Source of the DNA: Rhodobacteraceae bacterium EhC02
Lineage (GTDB): Bacteria > Pseudomonadota > Alphaproteobacteria > Rhodobacterales > Rhodobacteraceae
Direction: 5' to 3'
Length of the DNA stretch: 64,000 bases
NCBI GenBank assembly: GCA_001650895.1
Contig: LXYH01000016.1
Location: 62,001-126,000, forward strand
Below are positions 47,504 to 55,622 of the stretch, piece after piece. The notes under the pieces were generated by a model. That model saw nothing but the letters and a program-made list of their open reading frames with translations. It had not been told where the DNA came from and searched no databases. A program made the position numbers and the translations under genes. Numbering within the stretch: position 1 is the first letter of the stretch; each line of letters opens with the position of its first letter.

Positions 47504-48775
47504 ATGTACGGACCGCTCAAGGGGAGACAACCGCCTTCCATGCCTGCCGATCTGCGCCATTCCCACAAGCTTGCGGCACCAGCGCAAGTGAAAAGGCGGG
47601 TCCTGCGCGTGCGGGGTACCGATGTCACCCTTCTGGAAGAAGTCCGGCAGATGGCCGTCGCGGACCTGGGATTTGACATCCAGCATGAATCGCTCGACTT
47701 CCTGACCTGTCAGCACCGTGCGGCCATGGATCCGTTGAACTACGACGTATACGAACAGTGCTTTCACAACCTTGATATCGTCTGGTACTGGGGCGCGCTG
47801 CAGCCAATTGACACGCGACGCATCCGGCAATGGGACAATATCGGAGATCTCGCCAAGGCCGGGGGCATCAGCAAATACACCTGGCATGGCCATGGCGATG
47901 CCCCGGTGCGCAAGCTTTATGTTCAGCCCGACGGCACGCTGGGCCAGCAGCCCATGCCGATGATCAGCATGTTACCGACCGCCCATAACGTGGACAGTTT
48001 CGGCTTTGACCGCCGCCTTTTTGGCGATGAAGGGCCCGAGGGCTCAAGCTGGGCCTGGCTTCTGGACCGGCGCGCGCGCGGGCGCATCGCCCTGGTCGAC
48101 GAGCCAGCGATCGGCATCTTTGACGTTGCGCTGGCAGCCGAGGCGAACGCCGACCTGACGTTCCAAGATATCGGCAACATGACCGTGGACGAGATCGACA
48201 GCCTCATGGCCCTGCTGGAAACGCTGCGCCAACAAGGTTTTTTTGTCGGCAGCTGGGTCTCGCCCGACCAGGCCGAGGCGCTTGTGCGCGCCGATCGGGT
48301 ATCGGTGCAGAGCATGTGGTCGCCATCCTATGGCAATCTTGGCGCGATGCAGGGTGTCTTTTGCGAAAGTTTCCCCCGCGAAGGGTACCGCGCCTGGCAT
48401 GGGGGCGCCTCGCTGGCGCGGCATCTGAGCGGCAGCCAGCTGGACATGGCCTATGACTATCTGAACTGGTGGCTGGCTGGCCCGGCAGGTGCCCTGATGG
48501 CCCGGCAAGGGCATTACATGACCAACGCCGAAGGGGTGCGCGAATATCTCAGCCCCGAGGAATGGGGATATTGGTATGATGGGGATATCGCCCGCTGCGA
48601 TCTGAAAGGTCCCGATGGCAGGATCGTGGTCCGGGCGGGCCAGCGCCGCCCCGGCGGCGCCTACCGTGAACGGGTCAGCCGTATCGCGCTGTGGAACACG
48701 GTGATGGATGAATACAATTACGCCGCTCGCGCCTGGAACCGCTTCATCGCGTCATTGGGAACGGCGTCCCAATGA
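47504..48775 (+). CDS. Solute-binding-protein-like protein without signal peptide
   Basis: A protein of about 411-423 aa that resembles extracellular solute-binding proteins of the PotD/family-1 type. Its C-terminal third runs parallel to the true receptor at 54326 (WLAGPAGALMARQGHYMTNAEGVREYL against WLSGPPAIAVSEQGYYSPTTNVKNVM, each given in part; then YWYDG against FWYEG, and DEYNYAARAWNRF against DEYDLLIQKWDEF). There is no hydrophobic or twin-arginine leader: the N-terminus is polar and basic (MPADLRHSHKLAAPAQVKRR from the ATG at 47540). Its stop overlaps the GntR start (ATGA). I infer a cytoplasmic ligand sensor that partners the regulator. Start could be 47504 or 47540. Confidence 0.75.
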   Translation: MYGPLKGRQPPSMPADLRHSHKLAAPAQVKRRVLRVRGTDVTLLEEVRQMAVADLGFDIQHESLDFLTCQHRAAMDPLNYDVYEQCFHNLDIVWYWGALQPIDTRRIRQWDNIGDLAKAGGISKYTWHGHGDAPVRKLYVQPDGTLGQQPMPMISMLPTAHNVDSFGFDRRLFGDEGPEGSSWAWLLDRRARGRIALVDEPAIGIFDVALAAEANADLTFQDIGNMTVDEIDSLMALLETLRQQGFFVGSWVSPDQAEALVRADRVSVQSMWSPSYGNLGAMQGVFCESFPREGYRAWHGGASLARHLSGSQLDMAYDYLNWWLAGPAGALMARQGHYMTNAEGVREYLSPEEWGYWYDGDIARCDLKGPDGRIVVRAGQRRPGGAYRERVSRIALWNTVMDEYNYAARAWNRFIASLGTASQ

Positions 48776-49755
48776 CCGCACAGCCCAACAACGCTGGGCA
48801 GGAGCCCCTCTATGAAACGATCAGCCGGGTCTTGCGGCACAATATCGTGTCCGGCCGCTTGCCTGATGGCCTTGTGCTGATCGAAGGCCCCATCGCCAAG
48901 CTGATGCAGACAAGCCGCGCGCCTGTTCAGGCTTCTTTGCGGATGCTGAACGCCGAAGGTCTGATCCACCGGTTCCGGGGTCGCGGCTACCTGGTCGGTC
49001 AGGCTTCACGCAATCTGACGCCCATCCGCAAGCCGCTGGATGAATTCGATTTCGACATTCCGCCCGCCTCGCGTTCCGCGCTCGCCGTTCGCGGGACATG
49101 GCTGAGGGTCTATGACAAGGTCGAAGCAGAGATCGCCGCCTGCCAGATCTTCGGTGAATTCAGGGTGATCGAAACAGAACTGGCAAACCATCTCGGGGTC
49201 AGTCGCACGGTGGCGCGCGATGTGCTGAGCCGCTTGAACGAGCGCGGGCTGATCCGCAAGGGGGCCACCTCGCACTGGCTTGCCGGACCGCTGACCGCCC
49301 GAACGCTGCGCGAGAAATTCGAATTGCGCAGCATCATGGAACCGGCAGCCCTGCGGATGGCGACCGATTTCATCGACCATTCGCAGATCGCGCGCATCTC
49401 TGATCAGATCGAAAGCGGCAAGGCAAAGGACGCGGCCGAGCTTGAAGACGCGCTGATGCGCTACTGTCTTGGCCGGGCTCCCAACAGCGCGCTGGTCGAA
49501 ATCATCAACAACAATCGCCTTCTGCTATCCGCGATGGACAAGGCCCTCAGCGATCTCGGACTGCCGGTCGATACGGTCGCCCTTGATCAATATGGCACCC
49601 TTTTCCATCTGATCGGGTCACGACAGATCAACGCCTCGACAGAGTATCTGCGCGAGCATCTGCGCATCCTGTCCTACAAGAGCCTGGCCCGGCTCAAGAT
49701 TGTCGCGCTGATCCCCGAGAGCGAGTCGATCCCAAAGTATCTGAACAGAGTCTAA
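48772..49755 (+). CDS. GntR-family regulator with two winged-helix domains
   Basis: A 327-aa regulator. A first GntR-type winged helix is seen at about 10-85 (LYETISRVLRHNIVSGRLPD, AKLMQTSRAPVQASLRMLNA, GRGYLVG). A second, more FadR-like one follows at about 115-180 (VYDKVEAEIAACQIFGEFRV, ANHLGVSRTVARDVLSRLNE), then a helical FCD-like effector domain beginning RTLREKFELRSIMEPAALRMA. Standard GntR proteins have one such domain. It is translationally coupled to the solute-binding-like gene and stands in front of the ABC/SDR/amidase operon, which it probably controls. Confidence 0.82.
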   Translation: MTAQPNNAGQEPLYETISRVLRHNIVSGRLPDGLVLIEGPIAKLMQTSRAPVQASLRMLNAEGLIHRFRGRGYLVGQASRNLTPIRKPLDEFDFDIPPASRSALAVRGTWLRVYDKVEAEIAACQIFGEFRVIETELANHLGVSRTVARDVLSRLNERGLIRKGATSHWLAGPLTARTLREKFELRSIMEPAALRMATDFIDHSQIARISDQIESGKAKDAAELEDALMRYCLGRAPNSALVEIINNNRLLLSAMDKALSDLGLPVDTVALDQYGTLFHLIGSRQINASTEYLREHLRILSYKSLARLKIVALIPESESIPKYLNRV

Positions 49756-49991
49756 AAATGACTTTTGCATTCGATATTCGTTAGAACTTTTGCGAAATAA
49801 CCCAATTCACGTAGCATATTTCCACTTTTGGTGGAATTTTTCAGAGATAACTCTGAAAAGATGACTCTTGCTATAAAAGCCAATCAGTCATTTCATACGT
49901 TATACATTTTGTGACGGGGCGCTTTCAATGCGCCCCGATGCGGGCCACACAGCTCGACCGCGGCCTGCCTTCACAACAAAAAGAGGGCTCT
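49756..49991 (+). promoter_or_regulatory. AT-rich promoter region of the ABC/amidase operon with two inverted repeats
   Basis: A 236-base non-coding stretch much richer in A/T than the genes around it. It contains a 6-bp repeat (TTCCAC 49820-49825, GTGGAA 49831-49836) followed by five T, which could be a short terminator for the GntR gene, and next to it a perfect 9-bp repeat (49838-49846 with 49851-49859). ACTTTTGC occurs twice (49761 and 49786). The main promoter and operator of the downstream operon should lie here. Confidence 0.6.
49838..49859 (+). promoter_or_regulatory. Perfect 9-bp inverted repeat, candidate regulator site
   Basis: TTTTCAGAG, spacer ATAA, CTCTGAAAA. A symmetrical 22-base site in front of an operon and just after a GntR gene is a good candidate operator; it could instead be the stem of a terminator. 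Confidence 0.5.
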
Positions 49992-51077
49992 ATGACGCAA
50001 AGCGACCCCATATTCCGGCTGGAGGGTGTGACGCGCAGATATGGCAATCTGACTGCGCTCGACGGCATCGATTTCGTAGCCGAGGACAACAGCTACATCG
50101 CGCTTCTGGGGCCATCGGGTTCGGGCAAGACCTCACTGCTGCGCGTGATCGCCGGATTTGAGACGCCTGACAAAGGCCGCATCTGGTTTCAGGGGCGCGA
50201 CATCACCGATTTGCCCGCACATGAGCGCGGGATCGGTTTCGTCTTCCAGAACTTCGCCCTGTTTCCACATCTGACCATCTTCGAAAACGTGGCCTTTGGC
50301 CTGCGCCACGGCGCAACCAAGGTGCCGGACGCCGAGATCACGGATCGCGTCAGGGCGTCGATCGACATGGTGGGCCTGTCCGGCCTGGAAGACCGCAACC
50401 CCGATCAGATCTCCGGCGGACAGAAACAGCGCGTGGCACTGGCAAGGTCGCTGGTGATGCAGCCCAAGCTGGTACTGCTGGACGAACCGCTGGGCGCGCT
50501 TGACGCCAACCTGCGCGAACGGATGCAGACCGAACTGCGCGCGATCCGCGAAAGGCTTGACGTGACCTTCCTCCACGTGACCGGCAGCGAGACCGAAGCG
50601 CTGGCAATGGGCGACAGGGTCGCGGTCCTGGACGCAGGCCGGATCATTCAACACGGCACGCCGGATTCGATATATGACAGCCCCGCCGTCTCGGATGTGG
50701 CGCAGTTTCTCAACCGTTTCAACATGTTCGAGGGCAGCCTGAAAGATGGTATGTTCCACGGCGCTTTCGGTGCGGTGTCCGTAGCTTCGGCGCGGCCGAA
50801 CGACACCGATGTCTACGCAATACGGTATGACCGCACCCGGATCTTCGACGCGGATGCCTCCGACTTGCCGGGCCCTGCGCTGCCCGTCCGTTACCTGGCC
50901 AGCGAATACCTGGGGTCCTCCATCATCTTTCTGTTCGAAACAGCGGACCACAAGACGGTCGAGGTCGATCACCACCTCAGCCTGGGTGAGCCGCGCGATC
51001 TGACAGTCGGGCAGAATTACGTTCTCTCATGGGATCCCGCACAGGCGATCGTATTCGGCAAGGAGTCCGCAAGATGA
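49992..51077 (+). CDS. ABC importer ATPase 1 (PotA-like) lacking the switch histidine
   Basis: A 361-aa ATPase of the spermidine/putrescine/opine class: Walker A GPSGSGKTS (about 36-44), Q-loop FVFQNFALFPH, signature ISGGQKQR, Walker B LVLLDEPLGALD, and a C-terminal TOBE-like domain. Where the family has VTH (switch His), this protein has FLHVTGSETEALAMGD, so His is replaced by Gly. All other catalytic residues are present. The importer has a second ATPase with a normal switch at 55623. ATG at 49992 (AGAGGG upstream); stop overlaps the permease start (ATGA). Confidence 0.9.
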   Translation: MTQSDPIFRLEGVTRRYGNLTALDGIDFVAEDNSYIALLGPSGSGKTSLLRVIAGFETPDKGRIWFQGRDITDLPAHERGIGFVFQNFALFPHLTIFENVAFGLRHGATKVPDAEITDRVRASIDMVGLSGLEDRNPDQISGGQKQRVALARSLVMQPKLVLLDEPLGALDANLRERMQTELRAIRERLDVTFLHVTGSETEALAMGDRVAVLDAGRIIQHGTPDSIYDSPAVSDVAQFLNRFNMFEGSLKDGMFHGAFGAVSVASARPNDTDVYAIRYDRTRIFDADASDLPGPALPVRYLASEYLGSSIIFLFETADHKTVEVDHHLSLGEPRDLTVGQNYVLSWDPAQAIVFGKESAR

Positions 51078-51940
51078 GTGCCGCAAGTACCAACAGGCAA
51101 AAGACAAACACGTTCCGGCTGCTTGCCCCCGGCGTCGTCTGGATGATCCTGTTCCTGGTCGCACCGATCATGATGATCGTCTACGTATCGTTCTGGACGC
51201 AGACGACCTTTGCGATCAATTCGACCCTGACCCTGGACAGCTGGCGGAATTTTTTCGCCTCCGAGGCATATGTCGGAGCGCTTTGGACGACGATCCGGCT
51301 GTGGCTGATCGTACTGACCCTGACATTCGTGATCGGATACCCCGCAGCCCTCTACGTGGGCCTTCTGGTCAAGAGCAAGACAGTCTCGACCGTGTTGCTG
51401 GTGCTCTGCGTCATCCCCTTCTGGACCTCGTTCCTGATCCGCGTGCTGGCATGGCGGCCCATGCTGGGCAAGGAAGGGGCCATCAACATCATCCTGCAGA
51501 AAGTCGGCCTGATCGATACGCCGATCGAAGTACTGCTGTTTTCCGAACTCTCCGTCATCATAGGCATGACGCAGATCTACGTCGTCTTCATGGTGGGCCC
51601 CATCGCCTTCATGCTGGGCCGGATCGACCGCAACATCATCGAGGCCGCGCGCGACCTGGGTGCAGGTTTCGGGCGCATCTTCTGGAAGATCATCTTTCCG
51701 CTCAGTCTGCCCGGTGTTGTCGTCGGAGCCATCTTCGTCAGCGTGATGGTGCTGGGCGAATTCGCCACCTCCGGCGCGCTGTCCGGGCGCAAGGTGAACC
51801 TGCTGGGCAACATCATCGTGACCCAGGTGGGATCGCTGAAATGGGCCATGGCATCGGTTGTCGGGGTGATCCTGACCATCCTGCTGGGCATCGTCGTTGC
51901 AGGTTTCCTGCGCATCGTCGATCTGAAACGGGAGATTTGA
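51074..51940 (+). CDS. ABC importer permease (PotB-like)
   Basis: A 288-aa inner-membrane subunit with six helices. The ATPase-contact EAA loop is IIEAARDLGAGFGRIFWKIIFPLSLPG (split, about 195-221). It starts inside the end of the ATPase 1 gene (ATGA) and ends four bases before the next permease. Confidence 0.93.
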   Translation: MSAASTNRQKTNTFRLLAPGVVWMILFLVAPIMMIVYVSFWTQTTFAINSTLTLDSWRNFFASEAYVGALWTTIRLWLIVLTLTFVIGYPAALYVGLLVKSKTVSTVLLVLCVIPFWTSFLIRVLAWRPMLGKEGAINIILQKVGLIDTPIEVLLFSELSVIIGMTQIYVVFMVGPIAFMLGRIDRNIIEAARDLGAGFGRIFWKIIFPLSLPGVVVGAIFVSVMVLGEFATSGALSGRKVNLLGNIIVTQVGSLKWAMASVVGVILTILLGIVVAGFLRIVDLKREI

Positions 51941-51943
51941 GCG

Positions 51944-52795
51944 ATGGAATCCAAGGTTCTGAAGCCCATCCTTGCCGTCTATGTCGGCCTTTTCATCCTG
52001 TTCCTCTATGGTCCCTTCATCGTGCTGGGCATCCTGTCCTTCCAGCAGGGTCCCGAAGGCGGGCCGCAGTTTCCGATCCTCTCATGGTCCACCTACTGGT
52101 ATCAGCACCTCTTCGGTCTGACCCCGCCATCGCGTATCGCGCCCCTGCCCGTCGGTGAGGCGCTGGTGCGTTCGCTGACACTGGCCTTCATGACCATGGT
52201 CACCGCCACCGTTCTGGGCGTCATGGCCGCGCAGGCCTTCCGCAAACGGTTCCGTGGCGCGGGCGTCGTATTCTACCTGATCGTTCTGGGCATGATGGTG
52301 CCGGGCGTCCTGACCGGCCTTGGCACCTCGCTTCTGGCCAACAACGTCGTCGGGATCGAGCGTCACTGGTGGAGCACCGCCTTCCTGGCGCATGTGGTCT
52401 ATACCTTCCCCTTCGCTTTTCTGGTGATGCTGGCGATCCTCAACCGCTTTGACGGCTCTGTCGAGGAAGCGTCCTGGTCGCTGGGTGTCTCGCCCATCAC
52501 GACATTTCGCAAGGTGACCTTCCCGCTGATCTTTCCGGGGGTCCTGTCGGCAATGCTGTTTGCCTTCACCCTCAGCTTCGACGAATTCCCGCGCACGCTG
52601 TTCGCCTCTGGCCGCGATCAGACATTGCCGCTGGCGATCTATGGCACCTTCTCGGTCGAGATCCACCCGAACATCTTTGCCTTCGGCGTGATGACGACCC
52701 TGTTCTCCTTCGCGCTGCTGTCGGTCTACGGGATCCTCATGGGCCTGAGCGTACGGCGGGCAAAGAAAATGGCCATGCAGGAAGACATCGCATGA
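51944..52795 (+). CDS. ABC importer permease (PotC-like)
   Basis: A 283-aa partner permease with six helices and an EAA loop VEEASWSLGVSPITTFRKVTFPLIFPG (split, about 170-196). Its stop overlaps the first dehydrogenase start by four bases, so transport and metabolism genes are translationally coupled. Confidence 0.93.
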   Translation: MESKVLKPILAVYVGLFILFLYGPFIVLGILSFQQGPEGGPQFPILSWSTYWYQHLFGLTPPSRIAPLPVGEALVRSLTLAFMTMVTATVLGVMAAQAFRKRFRGAGVVFYLIVLGMMVPGVLTGLGTSLLANNVVGIERHWWSTAFLAHVVYTFPFAFLVMLAILNRFDGSVEEASWSLGVSPITTFRKVTFPLIFPGVLSAMLFAFTLSFDEFPRTLFASGRDQTLPLAIYGTFSVEIHPNIFAFGVMTTLFSFALLSVYGILMGLSVRRAKKMAMQEDIA

Positions 52796-53508
52796 ATACG
52801 GTCATCGTCACAGGCGCGGGATCGGGTATCGGCCTTGCCGTTGCCACCAAGCTTGCAGGGCTGGGCTACAACGTGGTCGTCAATGACTACAACGAGCAGT
52901 CCGCGAAAGAGGCTGCTGAAAGGATCGGCGGCCTGCCGGTACAGGGCGATGTGTCACAAGAGGCAGATGTGGCCCGCATGCTCGAGGTCTGCATCGCCGC
53001 ATTCGGGGCCCCGACCCATCTGGTCAACAACGCAGGCCACGTGCACCAGTCTCGATTTGTCGATCTGGAACCTGCCGATTTCGATCGCATGATCGCGGTC
53101 CATATGCGCGGCACGTTCCTGTGCACTCGCGCGGTCCTGCCCCACATGATTGCCCGGAAATCCGGATGCGTGGTGAACATGGCATCCCAACTCGGCCAGA
53201 TCGGGGGGGTGGAACTGGTCCACTACTCCGCCGCGAAGGCAGGCATCATCGGCATGACCAAGGCGCTGGCCCGCGAGGTGTCGAAACAGGGCGTGCGGGT
53301 CAACGCGGTCGCGCCAGGCCCGATCAACACGCCGCTGGTGCGTGCACTGTCGCAGGAGTGGCGCGCTGCAAAGGCGGCAGAGCTGCCGCTGGGCCACTTC
53401 GGAGAGCCCGAAGATGTCGCCGAAACCGTTGCATTTCTGTGTTCAGACGCGGCGCGCATCTATGTGGGCCAGACCCTGTCACCAAATTCGGGAGACGTAA
53501 TGCTATGA
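52792..53508 (+). CDS. Short-chain dehydrogenase/reductase 1
   Basis: A 238-aa classical SDR: NAD(P)-binding TGAGSGIG (about 6-13), NNAG, catalytic Ser in MASQ, YSAAK active site, and APGPINTPL. NDYNEQS after the second strand has an acidic residue typical of NAD preference. It is fused neither to the permease nor to the next SDR but overlaps both by four bases. Substrate unknown; a hydroxy acid or amino-alcohol derived from the imported compound is plausible. Confidence 0.9.
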   Translation: MNTVIVTGAGSGIGLAVATKLAGLGYNVVVNDYNEQSAKEAAERIGGLPVQGDVSQEADVARMLEVCIAAFGAPTHLVNNAGHVHQSRFVDLEPADFDRMIAVHMRGTFLCTRAVLPHMIARKSGCVVNMASQLGQIGGVELVHYSAAKAGIIGMTKALAREVSKQGVRVNAVAPGPINTPLVRALSQEWRAAKAAELPLGHFGEPEDVAETVAFLCSDAARIYVGQTLSPNSGDVML

Positions 53509-54260
53509 CATCAGTTGCACTGATCACGGGTGCCGGGATCGGCATCGGGCGCGCCACCGCCAAGGCCCTTGCGGCGCGTGGTGATCATGTTGTGGTCACC
53601 GACGTTCTTGAGGACGATGGCCGCAGCGTTGTGCAGGAAATCCGCAAGGCCGGGGGCGAGGCGGAGTTTCAGCATCTCGACGTGCGAGACACCGATCGTG
53701 CCAATGCCGTCGTCAAGGATATCGAAACCCGTTTCGGCAGGATCGACACGATCGTTGCCAATGCAGGGATCGCGCATCGTGTCCCGCTTGAACAGCTGAC
53801 CGATGAAAAATGGGATCATACATTCGACATCGATCTCAAGGGTATGCTGCGCGTCATCCGGCCAGCTGCGCCAGGCATGAAGGCCCGCGGCAGCGGCACG
53901 ATCATCTGCCTATCGTCGATCATGGGTGTCGCCTATGGTTGGGACGAACATGTGCACTACTCCTCGGCCAAGGCTGGCGTGGTCGGACTGGTGCGCGGCC
54001 TTGCTGTGGAACTGGGCCGCAGTGGCGTGCGGGTAAACGGCGTGGCGCCGGGGTATATCCGCACCGCCCAGCTTTTGTCAGAGAAACACTCCCTTGGACC
54101 CGAGGGCGCCAAGACGGTGGGCGATATCGTGCCACTGGGGCGCATCGGGCTACCGGATGACATCGCTGATGTCGTCGCATTCCTCGCGTCGGACTCCGCA
54201 AGGTATCTGACGGGTCAGGTCATTACCGTGGACGGTGGGCTTATGGTCGGGCGCTACTGA
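53505..54260 (+). CDS. Short-chain dehydrogenase/reductase 2
   Basis: A 251-aa classical SDR: TGAGIGIGRA (about 8-17), NAGIAH, catalytic SSIMG Ser, YSSAK, and APGYIRTAQ. VVTDV after the second strand again suggests NAD. ATG at 53505 overlaps the end of SDR 1. Two paralogous dehydrogenases in a row suggest two oxidation steps or two stereoisomers. Confidence 0.9.
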   Translation: MTSVALITGAGIGIGRATAKALAARGDHVVVTDVLEDDGRSVVQEIRKAGGEAEFQHLDVRDTDRANAVVKDIETRFGRIDTIVANAGIAHRVPLEQLTDEKWDHTFDIDLKGMLRVIRPAAPGMKARGSGTIICLSSIMGVAYGWDEHVHYSSAKAGVVGLVRGLAVELGRSGVRVNGVAPGYIRTAQLLSEKHSLGPEGAKTVGDIVPLGRIGLPDDIADVVAFLASDSARYLTGQVITVDGGLMVGRY

Positions 54261-54325
54261 ACACGCAAGGAAGGGCAACCTTCCCAAACATCAAGGACGA
54301 AACGACCTCAACAAGGAGAAGACAA

Positions 54326-55549
54326 GTGACACACTCAAATTTCTCAAGGCGTAACTTTCTAAAGACCACTGCGGGCGGCGCCGCGCTGGCGGCTGGCGGC
54401 ATGCCATTCCTTGGCGCACAGCAGGCCTTTGCCGCGAACCTGGGCAGCCAGGAGTTGCGGACCGTGGGTCTGTCGGTGACCGTTCAGGAACGTATCCTCA
54501 ACGACTTCAAGGAAAAGTCCGGTGTCGGCTCGGTCAATGGCAAGGCGGACATCTTCCCCAACACGCAAACCGAGATCCTGTCCGGTTCGGACGCCTACGA
54601 TTGCTGGGAAATCATCGGCGAACGTCTTGCCGCAATGGTTGCCACGGACAAGCTGGCGCCCGTCGCTGCTGCTGATCTGAAAAACTGGGCCGGCATTCGT
54701 GAAACCTTCACTAAACCGTCGGACCGCTGGGCGCTGAACCAGCAGATCGTCGGCCAGATCTGGGAAGACGAAAGCCAGACGCGCCTGAACATGGTGCCGA
54801 CGGTCTACAACTACGACTCCATCGGCTATCGTCCCGATCTGGTGGATGCGGAAGAAGCCTCCAACTGGTCTTCGCTGTTCGACCCCAAGTTCAAGGGCAA
54901 GACAGGTCTGAACGTGGACCCGCTGATCGCCTTCGGCCAGGCCGTTCTGGCGATGAACGAACTGGGCCTTCTGGACGTGGCCAACCCCGGAAACCCGGAT
55001 GCAGCCTCAATCGAAGAAGCCGCCAAATTCCTGATTTCCAAGAAGAAAGAAGGGCAGTTCCGTGCGCTTTGGGGTGACTTCGGCGAACTGGTGAACCTGC
55101 TGGCCTCGGGCGAGATGGTCATTGCGGACGCATGGCAGCCTGCAGTGATGGCCGTCAAGGCGCAGGGGGTCGAATGCTCCTATGCCACGATGAAGAGCGG
55201 CTATCGCGGCTGGTCGATCGGGATTTCTCCGCTCAAGACCTCGCCGAACCTCGAAGCGGTTGCGGCCTATGCCGACTACTGGTTGTCCGGTCCGCCCGCC
55301 ATCGCCGTGTCCGAGCAGGGCTACTACTCGCCCACCACGAACGTGAAGAACGTGATGGATCCCGACAAGTACGCCTTCTGGTACGAGGGCAAGCCATGGG
55401 TCGGCGCGACCGAGCGTGGCATCAAGGAAGGCGATCTGCGCGACGGCGGCTCGCTGGAAGAGCGCGCAGCAAACGTGGCCTACTGGCACCAGTGGCCGGA
55501 TGAATACGACCTGCTGATCCAGAAGTGGGACGAGTTCCTCTCTGCGTAA
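54326..55549 (+). CDS. ABC importer substrate-binding protein (PotD-like), Tat-exported
   Basis: A 407-aa periplasmic receptor. The twin-arginine leader is SRRNFLKTTAGGAALAAGG with cleavage near QQAFA-AN (about 37). The mature part has the family-1 pattern: VPTVYNYDSIGYRPDLV, WSSLFDPKFKGKTGLNVDP, and SEQGYYSPTTNVKNVMDPD. Start GTG at 54326 with AAGGAGAAG upstream. It follows the two SDR genes rather than the permeases. The leaderless protein at 47504 is a paralogue. Confidence 0.92.
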   Translation: MTHSNFSRRNFLKTTAGGAALAAGGMPFLGAQQAFAANLGSQELRTVGLSVTVQERILNDFKEKSGVGSVNGKADIFPNTQTEILSGSDAYDCWEIIGERLAAMVATDKLAPVAAADLKNWAGIRETFTKPSDRWALNQQIVGQIWEDESQTRLNMVPTVYNYDSIGYRPDLVDAEEASNWSSLFDPKFKGKTGLNVDPLIAFGQAVLAMNELGLLDVANPGNPDAASIEEAAKFLISKKKEGQFRALWGDFGELVNLLASGEMVIADAWQPAVMAVKAQGVECSYATMKSGYRGWSIGISPLKTSPNLEAVAAYADYWLSGPPAIAVSEQGYYSPTTNVKNVMDPDKYAFWYEGKPWVGATERGIKEGDLRDGGSLEERAANVAYWHQWPDEYDLLIQKWDEFLSA

Positions 55550-55622
55550 GTCGACATTGGTTCAGCCGGCCCGCCCGGCTGAACCACCCCTTCCCTTTTC
55601 CCAGGAACAGGACGCATTTCCC

